The position numbers were made by a program, and so were the translations under genes. Of a stretch of 64,000 nt of DNA, positions 12,501-24,400 are shown piece by piece; within the stretch, counting starts at the first letter, position 1; every line of letters starts with the position of its first letter. The DNA is from Erythrocercus mccallii (lineage: Eukaryota > Chordata > Aves > Passeriformes > Dicruridae), in assembly GCA_013397435.1 (NCBI GenBank), contig VZRG01002387.1, positions 41,087 through 105,086 on the forward strand, in the 5' to 3' direction. The notes beneath the pieces were generated by a model that was not told the DNA's origin, searched no databases, and worked only from the letters and a program-made list of their open reading frames with translations.

Positions 12501-15500
12501 GCTCAGAACACACTAATAGAATTCAGTAATTTTAAACTCTGCAATTCTACTCAAACAAGTTTCCACAGGCATCAAGATACAAAATGCAGGAATACAGCCT
12601 TGCCTCAAGGCAAAAGGGTAGGAGAGAGCCATTACATGTTTATTATGTATCCAGGGAAAGGGAAGCCAGAAATGCTGGTTTTCTCTCTTCCTGAGAGGAA
12701 GGAAGAAATGGCAACGAGCCATTGTTGACAGAAGCACTCTATTCCCTCCATCCCAAAGAGGCTCTGACTGCTAAGGATATACAGATCATCTGCTGTAAAA
12801 TGACCACGCATTTCTGTTCACTGACCCACCATTTATCTCCTCAGAACCTTAGACAGAGAGTAGGTGCAAAAGTAACTTCTCAGAATGTGTCTCATGGCAA
12901 TCCCAGAAAGTCCACAAGTGGCATCTGATATCAGTGGGATGCTATTGCTCTGATATGGCACCAATTCATTAATGAATTTTTGGCAGCACAAATAACTTAT
13001 CACCCCAAAAATGCAAATTTTTTGTTGTAGCAATAGTAAAGAGATCTCCACTGGAAGAGTGCCAGCTATTTAAATTATTCATCTGTAGTAGTCAAATATT
13101 TTAATCATGCAGAATCTATCAATAAAATCTGGAAAGAGACCTGTACATTTGGAAGACAATTATGAATGTGTAATTAATGTAGAAATTTCATAAGCAGAGC
13201 AGGAACACACATTTATTTAAATGCCTTTACAGACAGACTGCCAAATCTTGAAGCCTTTCTTTCACGCCACACTTTCCCACCACCGTGAGAACTATTTCTC
13301 ATTAACAACCAAATTGGTTTCAGATGCTCTGCTATAAGATGTTACCTTAGAAACCATTTGGTAAAAGACTGTGGCTTCCTTCCATAGAAATCTCAAGCAG
13401 TGAAAAGGCAGATTTTCTGGCATAAATCAAATCCAATTTCTAGGGTTCACTAAACCTTTTCTCCTCAGAATAATGTTTTGTGACTAGATCTTAGCAGTTA
13501 ATAGTGCACAAAGAATTGCTGGTGTGAACCAGTTTTAAATTATTTTTATTCTATTCCCTTAACTCAATTGAAATTACTTCCAATACTTACCATACCCTGA
13601 TAGAACCTTTAACTTCATAACTATTAAGGATATTTGCTATGTGCACCAAATAAACAGACTGAACAAAAATATTATTTTCCTTCCTTTTTAAAACATGTCC
13701 CTAGACTACTCTATCTGATAAGGATGACATTAATTAATTAACATTACACATCTGGAGATACTTTACAAATGAGACAAATACTACAAATGAGACAAACCCA
13801 TGAAAAGTTTTTTCTCCTCTATAAAACTTCCACAAAAAATAATGATCAAAAGAAAATTAAATACTAAGCTCATATTCTGTACTTAATTAGAACATTATCA
13901 AAATCATTCCTGCTGTGAAAAGGTGACTTAAAAATAAATGATATAAATAATTTATGATTACACATAGCCAACATCCAATTATGTTGAGGGACAGCAAATT
14001 TAATATGTGTAGTTGAATATGAGCCCAATAATTCAAAGCCACCTGAAATACTGTAAAGATATTATAGGAAAAATTATAATGAGAACTGTGATTTGTAGTG
14101 ACTCATAGCTTTGCACAATGAAGATGTATGTACAGTAATTACCATTGTGACATCCTAATTCAAGCTGATGGGTAATTTCTGACATCATACCAGTGCCCTT
14201 TACTTGCAAAGTGCACTTGTGAATAATGACAGATCCTCCTCCTGCACTAGGGTGTGACATTGCGAAGGCTGAGACCTGTGTGTCCCACTGCTAACTGATT
14301 GTGCTCCTGAACTCCAAGGACAGCAACAACCCAGCTCCCCTTAGAGCAAACTAAACTGAACGATTAAGAGCACTTCTGATTGAATGCTTATTTTTCCCCA
14401 CATCATTTTAAGAATTTAAAATGCATTTTCCAAAAGTTTCTGAGACAAATAACATCTCCTCTAGCTCCTCCTCTCACACTGCATATTCAGCCTTAGAATG
14501 CAAAGCACCTCCATTCAGGCACTAAGAATGACAAACAGACCTTCAAGTAATGAAACTGCTGCAAAGCCACAAAGAGGGCTTTCCCCCTTCTCTCCCTCCT
14601 TCCCCTTTAACAAAGATTTTGTATGTGCTGTACTTTGCACAAACATTAGAACTGAAGAGAGTTCAGGAATTAGTACCTCTCTTCTCCCCATTTGGTGGCA
14701 TGAGGAACTACTGCAATTCAGGTTACAGCAGCATGTGACATCACCATTCAGTGCTGCCAAAACTATGCTAGCAAGCTCTGGCAAAGAAAAAAAGGTATGA
14801 CTAAAATCTGCTGCATGAAGGTTGACAGATAAAACCTTAGCTTTCTCTTCCCTCCCTTCCTAAAGTTTGGTATAATTTTTTTACACTAAAGAAACATGCT
14901 GAAATACAAAAAATATGTATACTGGAGCTTGCTTCTATGTTAATTTCAAACTGCTTACAAATCATTTGTTCTCTCAGGCAATTAGGCTTGTAACATTTAA
15001 AAGTCTTAATGGCAAAGGAAAGTTAAAAGCATACACATGAAGTGCCTCTGCTTATACTGGTAGAAGTTTTAATTATTAAACAGTGGTAGAAAACTAAACT
15101 GGTTTATTACTCAGACTTAGTGAAGGATCTAAAATACATCTGTATCACATCAGTAATGCAGTGATTACCAAAAAGAATCCAGTGTGAGAAAGGAAGCTAT
15201 TTTTCTGCTATTAAATCACAGTTCATAGACCATAATACAAGGTAAAATCCCCAGCAAACGTATAAAAAGCTGACCTCATAGATTTGTAGGTGTACAAGAG
15301 AGCAGAGACAAAGCAGCACCTTCCCTCAGAAAAAAAAAGGATAATATTTCTGTACTGTATAGATGCTGATGTAAGCAAAAGTTGGCCCAGCATTTTGCCC
15401 CAAGTGCATTTATTAGTACCCCTTAAAACAACACTTGTATAGCAGTCTTTTTTAAGGAGTAAAACAGCACCAGGCTGGAAGGAGGTGAAGCTGGAAGAAA

Positions 15501-18084
15501 TTAAGGAAGGTCGGAGCTCACCAGGTTTAGTCAGGCTGGGAGAGGACACAGCTTTGTTCCACTGTCTACAAACACCCAGCTGCCTGGGATATGGCCACAT
15601 TCCATACAGGAGAGAAGTTAAATATCTGGAGGCCTTCAAAGATCAAGTACAACTTCTCAAGGTCAGATCTACTGAAAAACTGGATGAATTGAGATAGAAA
15701 GATTTATAAAGGTGGCATTTTGTTCATCACAAGAGGCTATTAAGGCAACTTGGTAACCATGGGTGAGAAGCAGAGCCTCAAGAGAATAAAAAATGGTTGA
15801 GACTTAAAAGAAAGGGAAGAAATAAACAGCCAATTCTTATTACAGGATAAGATTAATAGCAGGGAGTGCTATAGGTCTTGGTACCAGGACCACTGTTCCA
15901 TAAATTTCCTTAAGAACCAAAACCATGAAGAAACAGGACTCATGAATTAAAAAAAAAAAAAGGCAGAAACAGTAGAAAATGAAAAAATGTGAAGGCTTGA
16001 CTGTAGTGCCATTGAATTTAAAAGAAAAATCTCATTTTATTCCAGTCCAGCAGGACTGGGTCTTTTTCTGACCACAGCTAAGTTTAAGAATGAGAATAAG
16101 CAACTCTAGGATTAATAATTACGAAGTAGGTAATTGGATTAGTAATACATAATGGAATGTTAAAATACTTCCATTCAGCATTAAGATTTAAGTTTATTTA
16201 GCATTTTGATGAAAAAAAGCCCAACACAACCTGATGAAATGAAAGCGGAGCAATCTGTGTGTTTTGCCAGGAGGTCTATTTGTTGTGAAAAGAACTGGGA
16301 ACAATACCAGAAGTCCTAAGTGGCTGCAATGCAAATGATGCAATGTCTTCATGCAATCGGCAAAATAAAGATGAGTCAAAACTTACTTTCACAATTTATT
16401 TACTTAGACAAAGGTACAGAAGAGTATCAGGAACGTTATCTATGAAAGACTCTGATATGAGGACAGAGATATTTTAATGGTTTCCCTTGAGTCTGGAGGA
16501 ACTATGTGTGAGTGTGACTGTGTGTGTGTGTATTACCTTCCTCTAGGCTTTGGCTGTTTGACCAGAAGCTGCTCAGGGCAGTACCTGACTGCCTCCTCAG
16601 CTACATTCCTACAATAATGATGATGGGCATTCTTGAATGACCTTCTGTAAAGAACATTATTACTAATGATAAAATACTCACTGTGTTTGACCTGAATAAG
16701 GCAAAATGAGTAAGAAGACATGATGTCCCTTCCCAAACAAGCATGCAGATAATTTTATTCTTTAATAGCAGCATATTTTGCAGCATCTTTCAAGGGTTTC
16801 TTAAAATGACCTGACTGGTTCCTATCTATTACACAATCCTCAAAGATCTGCAGACTGTACAAAGCAATATGTAAAGTGTTACTCTAGCAAGACAAGTAAG
16901 TGAAATCAAACAACCAAATCCTGCTCATGACAACACTACCACCGTAAGTCAACAGAAGTTCTTTGAAAGGTAAGAGAAGCTCCTGGAAAGCCATACCTGG
17001 CAGAAGTTACTGAGCCAGAAAAATTCAAACTTGATTTTCTTGTATGCTACTATCCATTTACTGTGGTATGAGTTCAGGTGTAACAATAGACTACTCAGAA
17101 CTTTCCAATACAGCAAAAGGACAGGGAGCAGCTATTGGGTGGAGAGTACAAAGGAGCCTTTCTGCATGTCTACTTTCTAGTCAGTTTATTCTTCCCATAA
17201 CCCAAGAAATGTATTACACCCTCCAATAAAAAGGTGGTTCTGTACACAGTCTGAAGCACAGTTCAGCATATATTGAAACAATGGACATAAGACAACCAAG
17301 TCCATTCTCTAAAAAAGACTAGTTACATTATGCTTTCTTTAATTTGATAAAAAAATCTCCAAGAAAAGTAAATTGGCAGTAAGTGTTACAGGTTAAAATA
17401 ATCAACCAAAAAACAAAAGGAAAAAAATAGTAATTTTTGAACAACATAAGCCATTTTGCTCACTACATAGTGACTGCGTAAGAGACAGCTGCATCAAATA
17501 TTCATCATCATCAACCATCATTCCCTTGTGCCTCACAGATGCTGAGATTCCTGCACAGGATCTCAGTTCAACAGGTGCAGTAAGGTTAACTGTGTCATGA
17601 GAGTCTGCTCTAAAGAAAAGTCTGCTCCCAAGCCTCGGAAGAAAACGCACCCAAACCGCCAAACCACCGCACATGGCCCCGGCTCAGGCGGGAGGGCAGC
17701 GGCGTTTTTGTGCTGCGAGCACACCGCTCCCCAGCAGGCCTAGCTGGTCGCATTTGGCAGGAGCACGAAGCTTCAGCCGGCAACACAGAGGCTCTCGGAG
17801 GAGCACCGGGCCTGCCCGGCTCAGCGCAGGCAGCTCGGCAGGAGGCTCCGCTCTGGGCTGCCCTGAGGCGAGTCCGGCTGCGGGCCAAGTGCAGCGCCGA
17901 ACCTGCCGAGCCGGCCGGGCCGGGCTCCCGGATGACCCCCGCCCTCCCACAACGCCCCTGGCAGGGAGGCGGGCTCTGGGCGGACCCGCCGCCACTTACC
18001 GAGCCCCAGCACCGGGATACTGTGGCCGCTGGCGACCGGCACCGCGGGGACACCGCCCGGACCGGGTCTGCCCGCCGCTGCCAT
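466..18084 (-). CDS. Aldo-keto reductase family gene, 5' part (three coding exons, continues past left edge)
   Basis: Probable NADPH-dependent carbonyl reductase of the aldo-keto reductase (AKR) superfamily. Coding exons are 18084-18000, 7315-7067 and 567-466. All junctions are GT-AG and the frame is kept throughout, giving the first 146 residues of a family usually about 300-330 long. The first beta strand reads IPVLGLG at 23-29. The four AKR catalytic residues are present: Asp54 and Tyr59 in HIDTAKRYG, Lys84 in ITTKLW and His117 in YLIHWPD. The NADPH-binding C-terminal half is not in the window. The start at 18084 has G at -3 and +4. An in-frame ATG at 18216 would add 44 proline- and glycine-rich residues in a poorer context and is less likely. 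The gene is divergent from DPH5 and shares its promoter. The subfamily cannot be fixed from half a protein. It resembles the AKR genes of fish, frogs and birds that lack a familiar human name; that is from memory. Confidence 0.88.
568..7066 (-). other. AKR gene intron 2 (6.5 kb)
   Basis: AT-rich intron with no further exon that I can support. The one recognisable element is a CR1 fragment near 1228-1370. Frames such as 2852-3169 (+), 4319-4522 (+) and 5898-6155 (+) show no domain, no splice logic and no family resemblance. The junction of exon 2 to exon 3 is seamless, so no exon is missing from the protein here. Confidence 0.75.
1228..1370 (-). mobile_element. CR1-type LINE 3' fragment, internally deleted
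   Basis: On the minus strand this reads like a bird CR1 tail. A 'gaccagtgac' segment is followed by 'gggaaggtttaggttggat', then 'gctaggaaaaggttc', and then directly the octamer-type end 'ctataattctatga'. In an intact copy about 150 bases of C-terminal coding and 3' UTR sequence separate those last two parts. This is a short, old, inactive remnant. The consensus comparison is from memory. Confidence 0.7.
7067..7315 (-). CDS. AKR gene coding exon 2 (Asp, Tyr and Lys of the catalytic tetrad)
   Basis: Encodes residues 29-112 and begins (G)TSHRGGYSHAAVVHAL. It holds HIDTAKRYG with catalytic Asp54 and Tyr59, and ITTKLW with Lys84, and ends ERLGVQYL. The acceptor is TTTAG before 7315 and the donor is CTTG|GTATGA. 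The plus-strand frame over 6957-7319 is only its shadow. Confidence 0.92.
9572..9603. repeat. 16-bp tandem duplication (2 copies)
   Basis: Two adjacent copies of a 16-mer starting 'aagaaataaaga' with one mismatch. It is a short A-rich slippage repeat. Confidence 0.75.
11942..11961. repeat. (CT)10 microsatellite
   Basis: Perfect CT dinucleotide run of 20 bases in AKR intron 1. Confidence 0.95.
13764..13796. repeat. 15-bp direct repeat, period 18
   Basis: The 15-mer 'tacaaatgagacaaa' occurs at 13764-13778 and again at 13782-13796, separated by three bases. Confidence 0.85.
15700..15910 (+). mobile_element. Decayed LINE (CR1/L3-like) reverse-transcriptase fragment
   Basis: The plus-strand frame, broken by several stops, keeps reverse-transcriptase landmarks. 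HKRLLRQLGNHG at 15728-15763 corresponds to the segment after the 'KAFD.V.H' motif of LINE reverse transcriptases. GPLFHKF starts at 15887 in the same frame and corresponds to the 'GVPQGS.LGPLLF' motif. Their spacing of about 40 codons is close to the roughly 50 expected in CR1-like elements. The frame at 15485-15697 is in phase with it and may be more of the same element, but I recognise nothing in it. The element is inactive and probably ancient. Confidence 0.65.
15949..15961 (+). repeat. A13 run
   Basis: Thirteen A's just downstream of the LINE fragment. No target-site duplication was identified, so a link to that element is not shown. Confidence 0.8.
16505..16531. repeat. Imperfect (GT)n microsatellite
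   Basis: GT-rich tract with a perfect core of about six GT units, interrupted by GA and CT on its left side. Confidence 0.85.
18000..18084 (-). CDS. AKR gene coding exon 1
   Basis: Encodes residues 1-28 plus the first base of codon 29. It starts MAAAGRPG, has a Pro/Ala-rich leader, then GHSIPVLGLG, the family's first strand. The donor is G|GTAAG at 17999-17995. The phase joins exactly to the exon at 7315. Confidence 0.85.
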
Positions 18085-18102
18085 GACCCCGCTGAGGCCC
18101 GG

Positions 18103-18118
18103 GACTACAACTCCCGGC
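18103..18118. promoter_or_regulatory. ZNF143/THAP11-type promoter motif
   Basis: The sequence 'gactacaactcccggc' fits the ACTACAnnTCCC module found with ZNF143 (Staf)/THAP11 sites in many CpG-island and divergent promoters. The usual GCATGC-like extension is poorly kept. It lies 18 bp upstream of the AKR start codon and about 195 bp upstream of the DPH5 start. Confidence 0.6.
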
Positions 18119-18312
18119 GGCCCCTGCGCCCCAACGGCGCCGCGGGCAGCCGGGAGCCGGGCGAGAGGAGCCGGGAAACGAACACTTGGGAGCCCGGCTG
18201 TCCCCGGACCCGGCATCGGCTCCCGGCGGACGGTGCGGCGTGCGGCGCCCCGGCTGACCCCGCTTCCGTTTCCCTCCTGAGGCAGGTGGCGGCTCGGGGG
18301 CGCTCCCCGAGC

Positions 18313-18447
18313 ATGCTGTACCTGGTGGGGCTGGGCCTGGGGGATGCCAAGGACATCACGGTGAAGGGGCTGGAGGCGGTGCGGCGCTGCCGCAGGGTGT
18401 ACCTGGAGGCCTACACGTCCGTGCTCACCGTGGGCAAGGAAGCGCTG
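18313..18447 (+). CDS. DPH5: DPH5 coding exon 1
   Basis: Residues 1-45, MLYLVGLGLG to GKEAL. It contains the glycine-rich start of the SAM-methyltransferase fold. The donor is CTG|GTAGGT, phase 0. Confidence 0.97.
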
Positions 18448-21400
18448 GTAGGTCCGGCCACAGGGCCCGGGGCCTCTCGTGCCAGGGGCGTGCTGGGGCT
18501 GGTGGGTCCGTGGGAGAAATTAGCGGTGCCCGCTCTCGGGAGAAATATGTACGTGACATTCTCATACTGTGTTTTATAGGAGAAGTTATTTTGCTACCTT
18601 GCCAGAAGACTGCAGCAAAAATAAAATGTTTCTTTCTACAACTGTTGGCACTAGTTTTCATCTCAAAACCTACCAATATGTGCAGACCCTGAGATGTTGG
18701 AGGACTTGGTTAGAAAGTGTCTGATCTGTTGAAAAACAAAAAAACCCCAAAAGTCATACCAGAAAAAGACATGTTTTGAAGCCTTACTACAGGTCTGTAT
18801 CAGCCTGAGGTGTTATGGCATGCCTGCTGGGAATAACAATTTGGTTATCTCACGTTTCCACGTGGGCCAAGCTGCCTCACCATGTTGCGATTCCCAGAAC
18901 AGGCACAGTTCGGTCAGGGATGGGCTGTGGGATGGATTTTTTTGTGGAAGCACCACTCTGCTTCTGTACAGGTATGAGAATTCTCTCATCAATTCAGTGT
19001 GTGGGAAAAGAAGTCACAGAAGTCAGAGGAAAACCTTTCTGGGCAATAACTGTCTTTGTTTTATCAATTTATTAATATTCGTAATACCACACAAATTTGC
19101 TGACTACTACTTAGAACTTTTCTTGGTCTTTGCCCTGGAAAAAAACTTTAATCATGTAAAGAGCATGTAAAATGCATGGCGACACAACATGGCAGATGTT
19201 TTCAGTATGATCAGAAAACATGTAGAACTGAAGTTTCTTTTACATGTGTGTAGTTGATTCTGGAAATAAAGGTATTTAAAATGTACAAAGAGACACAATG
19301 ATTACTGAGCTCCTGAAAAAAAATTAAGAACATGATCAAATACGTGTTTACCTGTGTACTTGCTAAAGGACTTCTTAAAGAGAACTCAAGATGAAGGATT
19401 AATCTGAAGTCATTCCTTAGATGTGGTTAGCTAAAACATACTAAGGAAAAACCTGAGAGAACAGGTTGTGTAGCTAGTGTGGTGTAGCTAGTGTGGTATT
19501 TGTATCTGATTTAGTGCCAGTATTGTAACTAGCCTAAGAGCTAAGCTCAAGCTGTGAAAGGGGATGCCTTACAGCAGCAGGTTAAATTAACTCTGCCTGG
19601 AGTCCAGCCAGGTACCATCAGCGTGCAGGTGTGACTGTGCAGCTCCTCAGCTGACACAGAAAGCATAGACAACCAAGTCAGTATCAGGATAAAATACATA
19701 TTCACTAATTTTTGTCAGCTTAGGAGCTGCTTTATGGGAAGCTCAGGTGTTCTTGCAAGCAGAGCTGAGGTTCTCCAAGACATGGGGCAAGCTGCTGTGG
19801 AGAATAAGGAAGTTACCTTGGCAGTTACAGTCCATTGGCTGTGTTACTGAGTGAGCTCCCAGAGAGATACAAAAACATTCCAAAGTGTCTTACTTTGATG
19901 TTTATTATTAATTTCAATTTCTAGGAAGAATTTTATGGAAAAGAATTGATTTTGGCTGACCGAGAAATGGTGGAACAAGAAGCAGATACCCTTTTAAAAG
20001 AAGCTGATGTTTGTGATGTTGCATTTCTTGTGGTTGGTGATCCTTTTGGGTAAGACAGAGCAACGTTTTATTATTGCTGTAGCTTCACTTTTTTTCAGTA
20101 GGAAGAAGCCAACTCTGTAACTGTAATTCTTTATGAGGAAACTGATTTTCAGACCAGAAACTGTTTTTATGTCTGTATATTCCTTATTGTATTAAAAACA
20201 TACGTACAGTTGTCTACACTTTATCTTGCTTTGGAGTTTCCTTGCCCATATGTCCTTTATAGATAGGAATGTGGACCCTCCAGGATGTATGAATATTTCC
20301 TTATGCAGAAATATAATTTCATTTGTTATCGTTTTATTCTCTGTGCTACCATTTATAACAAATGCTTGGCCTAATGATTTGTCTGCTAACAGAAGAAATC
20401 CTAGGTTATCACATAAATAAGAAATGTGCTGTTTTTGCGGAAATACTCTTTTAGTTGCTGTTTGTATTTATAAAGTGCAGCTTTTATACTCAGTTATTTT
20501 AGAATCAGTCTTTGGTTGTATCATCTGCTTTAATATATCCTAGTTTTTAAAATCACTTATGTCATTATAAGTGTCTTCTCATGCTGGTTTATTAGGCCTT
20601 TTGTTTCCACATTTTATTCCTGCTGGAAAATATAGTCTTTTTCTATGACCAGAAGGATCTCCTTCTGTCTCTTTGGTCAGGCATCATCAATCTGTAATGT
20701 CAAGCCATGCAGAAGAGCTTTTCGTCTCCAGCTGGTGTTGGAGGGGATTTATACCACAGTGTTAAGGGGCACGAGAAAAATGAAATCTAAGCATCTTATT
20801 TGTGAGGGAAAAAATGGAGTTTGTGAAGAAAGGAGCAATGTGCACATCTGTCAAAAGTGGATAATTTCTGTAAATACAGGTTGAAGGCAATTGGCAAAAG
20901 AATATTACATTAAACTCATTATGGGCAGATGACCCTGTATTTCAGAAATATTAATTATGCTTGCAGTCCATGTTTACATTAAAACTGGGATTTGTGCAGA
21001 GTGTAGAGCACATTCCCTGTACCCTTGTGCACTGACCCACTGACTGATACAAGTACACAAGATGAAAAAAATAAACTACATGGATTGAAATGTAGCTGCT
21101 ACTTGTAAGCAGTATCCTGATCTGCCTCAGTTGTCATTAGTTTCAATGTCAAAATACTTCAGTTCTGATTAACATACTACGTAATTGTTAAAAACTATTT
21201 TTTTTGAATGAGTTGCTTCTCTCTAAGTGTTTATGTTCTTAGCTCTTAGCTTCTATTGCAGCTAGAACTGCTATGTTCACAAAAACCCCTAAGGATTTAG
21301 GGGCTTGTGAGGTTACTAGGACAGAGTCCTGAATATTTTGGTCCTAAGAGAGGCCAGAGAGGAGGAGGATAGAAGCCTCTTGCACCTGATCACAAACTTT

Positions 21401-24400
21401 CAAGTATATTTGCAGGTGAGCAGAGTACTTGGCAGCCATAGGAGATGCCAGGTGGTGGTGGTTAAAGCAATAAAGCAGGCTGTGCCCTGTCATCCTCACT
21501 GTTCTCTGCAAGTTCTTATCTGTAGGTGTGGTAACACCCATGGATGTGCTAAAAGAATCTGACTACTTCAGTACAATGGAAAGTCCACCACTCTAGGCTG
21601 GTGTTAACATTCATATTATTACTACCCATAAAACTTAATGTCTGTATTAGTGACAGAAAATACTGCTGTAGTTTTGGCTGTGGAGGGATGACTCCATGAA
21701 ACTTTTCCTGGTATTAGCTGAGTGCTTATAAGGGCACTTCTGCCTTTAGCTACAGTCATTATAGATAGATCTACTGGGAGAAAAAAAATACTGGCTGGAG
21801 CAAATTTCAGTGAATAAAGACAGCTGATCCCTTGGTCAGTATTAGCATAACCACAAAATCCTCCTTGTCCCTTGTATGTGGGGGGAATAACACCAGGCTG
21901 TAAAACCAGTCTCATCTTCTCTTAGAACATTCTTAAATTACCTTTGCTTCTGGAATTCAGGAGCAATGTTTGTGTAGTAACCACAGCATTGGTTCAGATC
22001 ACTTTAGTGCCTTCTTCTAGGTCTGGGGGCCTGTTTGTACAAGGGTTTCAGATTGCCCAAATTCACATTCCTCTTTTTTTTTTTCTTCCACTGAAATTGA
22101 TTTCTTTTTCAAAATATTGAACTTTACAGCCTTGCCAGCTGCTGCCACATTTGTGTTCCAGTCTGAAGCATCTGATCTGCTGAGTGGGTGCTGGTTAGAC
22201 ACACAGCACCAAAATTAACAGGCTAAAACCAGGGGAATTCTGTTAGGGTAATTGAACAAAGCCAGGGTGAAAGCAGTTTTCCTAGTTCATTGTTCTGATG
22301 GCTATATGTTACTTCTTTCCTTCCTTCTTTGGAATGACTACACAGAAATGTGTGGTACATCTTGGGAATGAGATGTCTAAGCTCATTGATCGGGTTTGAT
22401 AAACTTAGGCAAGGGGTACGTGCATTTTCATATTTCAGATAGATATAAGCATACATACAAGCAAAATACATATGTTACCATTGTTGCAGTTCAAATATTT
22501 GCTCAATCTGTATGTACTGACCATTTTAGAAAGGCTCTAATCTCAACTGCTTAACTGCAAACCCAGTAATTCTTGCAGCAAGTCAATCACTGCAAGGTGT
22601 TTATTGAGCCTTAGACCTGGAGCTGAACTTAGCTCTGTTTGAAACTACAATATTCTTAACTCTTTCAGTATAAACTTGATCACTCAGATTTAGGCATTTT
22701 TAATTTGAGTAATCTGGATTAAATATTATGAAAATTGATTCTGTCTAAGGATGTTTTTTAAGTGAATGTGCAGTTCACCTCTGTCTGTTCAGAGTTCTTG
22801 TCTGAGCGTGGGGCTTTCCTGGCACAGACTGATACAGATGGGAGAGGGCCTGGCTGTGCAGCCAGTAATGAAATCCTGGAGTTTTGTGGAGTTTGTGCCA
22901 AACAAAGTTGGCAGTTCAAGACATGTTCAACAGACACCTGCAGAAGACAAAGGATACATGGAACTTTCCTTTTCAAGTACTTGCCAAGGCTACTTTATAA
23001 AGTAACAGTTGTAATAGTGTTACAGTTTTAATAATGCAAGAAAGCTGCAAAGAGCTGTACCATACTGAGGAATGCTGGTATTTCAGCTGGGGAAGATGAC
23101 ATATGGAAGCCTTACTGGAGTTTTTATTTTCCTGTAACCACTAGGATATTGTTGCTGTTTTGCCGCCTCTGCATTGTCCTTGTTGTGAAGGCTTTAATTT
23201 TATTTCAAAACTATCGTGCTAGTAACACTTGGTAATGTCATGTTTCCAATGTTTAATTCCTTCCTTTTCTTATCACAGGGCCACAACACACAGTGATTTA
23301 GTGTTACGTGCAGTAAAATTGGGGATTCCTTACAAGGTCATTCATAATGCTTCAATAATGAATGCAGTGGGCTGCTGTGGTTTACAGGTAATATTTTTGT
23401 ATATGCATGTATGTTATTTCACAACTGCTAAGTTTAGAATTGGTGAGCTCTTCTGCAGTAGCAGTGCATGTTGCAATCCCAACTTTGAAGATCTGTACCA
23501 ACTGTACACTTAATGTTAGAAAGAATTTTTTAACACTTCCTTTTAGCATGCCACATGTCAGCAAAAGCTCCTTTCAATGAGCTCATATGAAAATGACTAG
23601 AAACACTTCTCTGCTTTCTAACTTCCCTCTGCCCCAGGAGCCTTTGGTATTTAAAGTTATTTTACAGATAAAGCTTTGCTCATGTTGACTTTCTCCTACT
23701 ACTGATGGTAGCATCAGGTATCAGGTAATACCTGATAAGTTTATTCTTAAATAAGGTTGTTATCCTGTAGAGAACTATGCTGATCTTGTCATATAAGACA
23801 ATACCTGCACAAGCCTGAATATATGTCCAACTCAGATCATAACTAATTCCAAAGTCTTGAATATGATGCACCCTTTCTCTAATAAATTTGATCTGTCTCC
23901 CCTTGCTGCCCATCTGATGAGGGAGGAGGGATTTGCCTAGCCAAGGACTAGTAAAACAAATGACAGTTTTTGCGCATCTTGAACGGCTAAAGTAGAAAAG
24001 TTCTGGTGTTCCCCAAGAAAGTACTTCCTTTTACACATGTATAGGTCCATTATTACTTTTACTGCATGAAAGATATTGTGGCAGTGCATGAATCATAACT
24101 AATCACATATAAATCAGATGACACTTCTCCCTCTTGTTTTCATTCATCACTTTAACATAGAACCTGCCCTCTCAAGGTTCAGAATGGTTCCCTGTGTATG
24201 GGACACCTAAACCCACTTTACAAAAGCCAAAAGCAAGCACAGGAATGTAAATGTACTACAGACAAGTTGGGGGTTTTAACAATAACTTTCCATCACTGAA
24301 GGAGGAATTCCTTCCTAGCAGTACACAAAAGAACACAATTTATTTTAATTTCAGCCAACAGCTGATACTTTCAAATTTCCACTAACTCCAATACTCCAAA

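Larger units (their letters stand above)
7316..17999 (-). other. AKR gene intron 1 (10.7 kb)
   Basis: Long AT-rich intron. It contains a decayed LINE reverse-transcriptase fragment (15700-15910), an A13 run at 15949-15961, a (CT)10 microsatellite at 11942-11961, a GT-rich tract at 16505-16531 and small duplications near 9572 and 13764. The first about 360 bases (17640-17999) lie in the CpG island. No RNA gene or other exon was recognised. Confidence 0.75.
17640..18500. promoter_or_regulatory. CpG-island bidirectional promoter of the AKR gene and DPH5
   Basis: A sharply bounded GC- and CpG-rich block in otherwise AT-rich sequence. It covers the AKR first exon (minus) and the DPH5 first exon (plus), whose ATGs at 18084 and 18313 are only 228 bp apart. 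No TATA box is evident. Visible candidate sites are a ZNF143-type motif at 18103-18118 and an ETS-like CTTCCG at 18263-18268, 45 bp before the DPH5 ATG. Transcription starts are inferred to lie between the two ATGs but cannot be placed. Confidence 0.85.

Noticed and set aside
15223..15639. 138-codon minus-strand frame
   Set aside because: No domain and no splice logic. It is largely antisense to the open region beside the LINE fragment.
17610..18053. 147-codon and neighbouring long frames in the AKR/DPH5 CpG island
   Set aside because: Overlapping frames on both strands with no family resemblance, as expected in CpG islands.
17821..18216. Upstream in-frame ATG at 18216 as the AKR start
   Set aside because: The ATG has C at -3 and the extra 44 residues are GC-driven Pro/Gly/Ala sequence unlike AKR N-termini. 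ATG 18084 has G at -3 and +4 and gives a normal-length leader.
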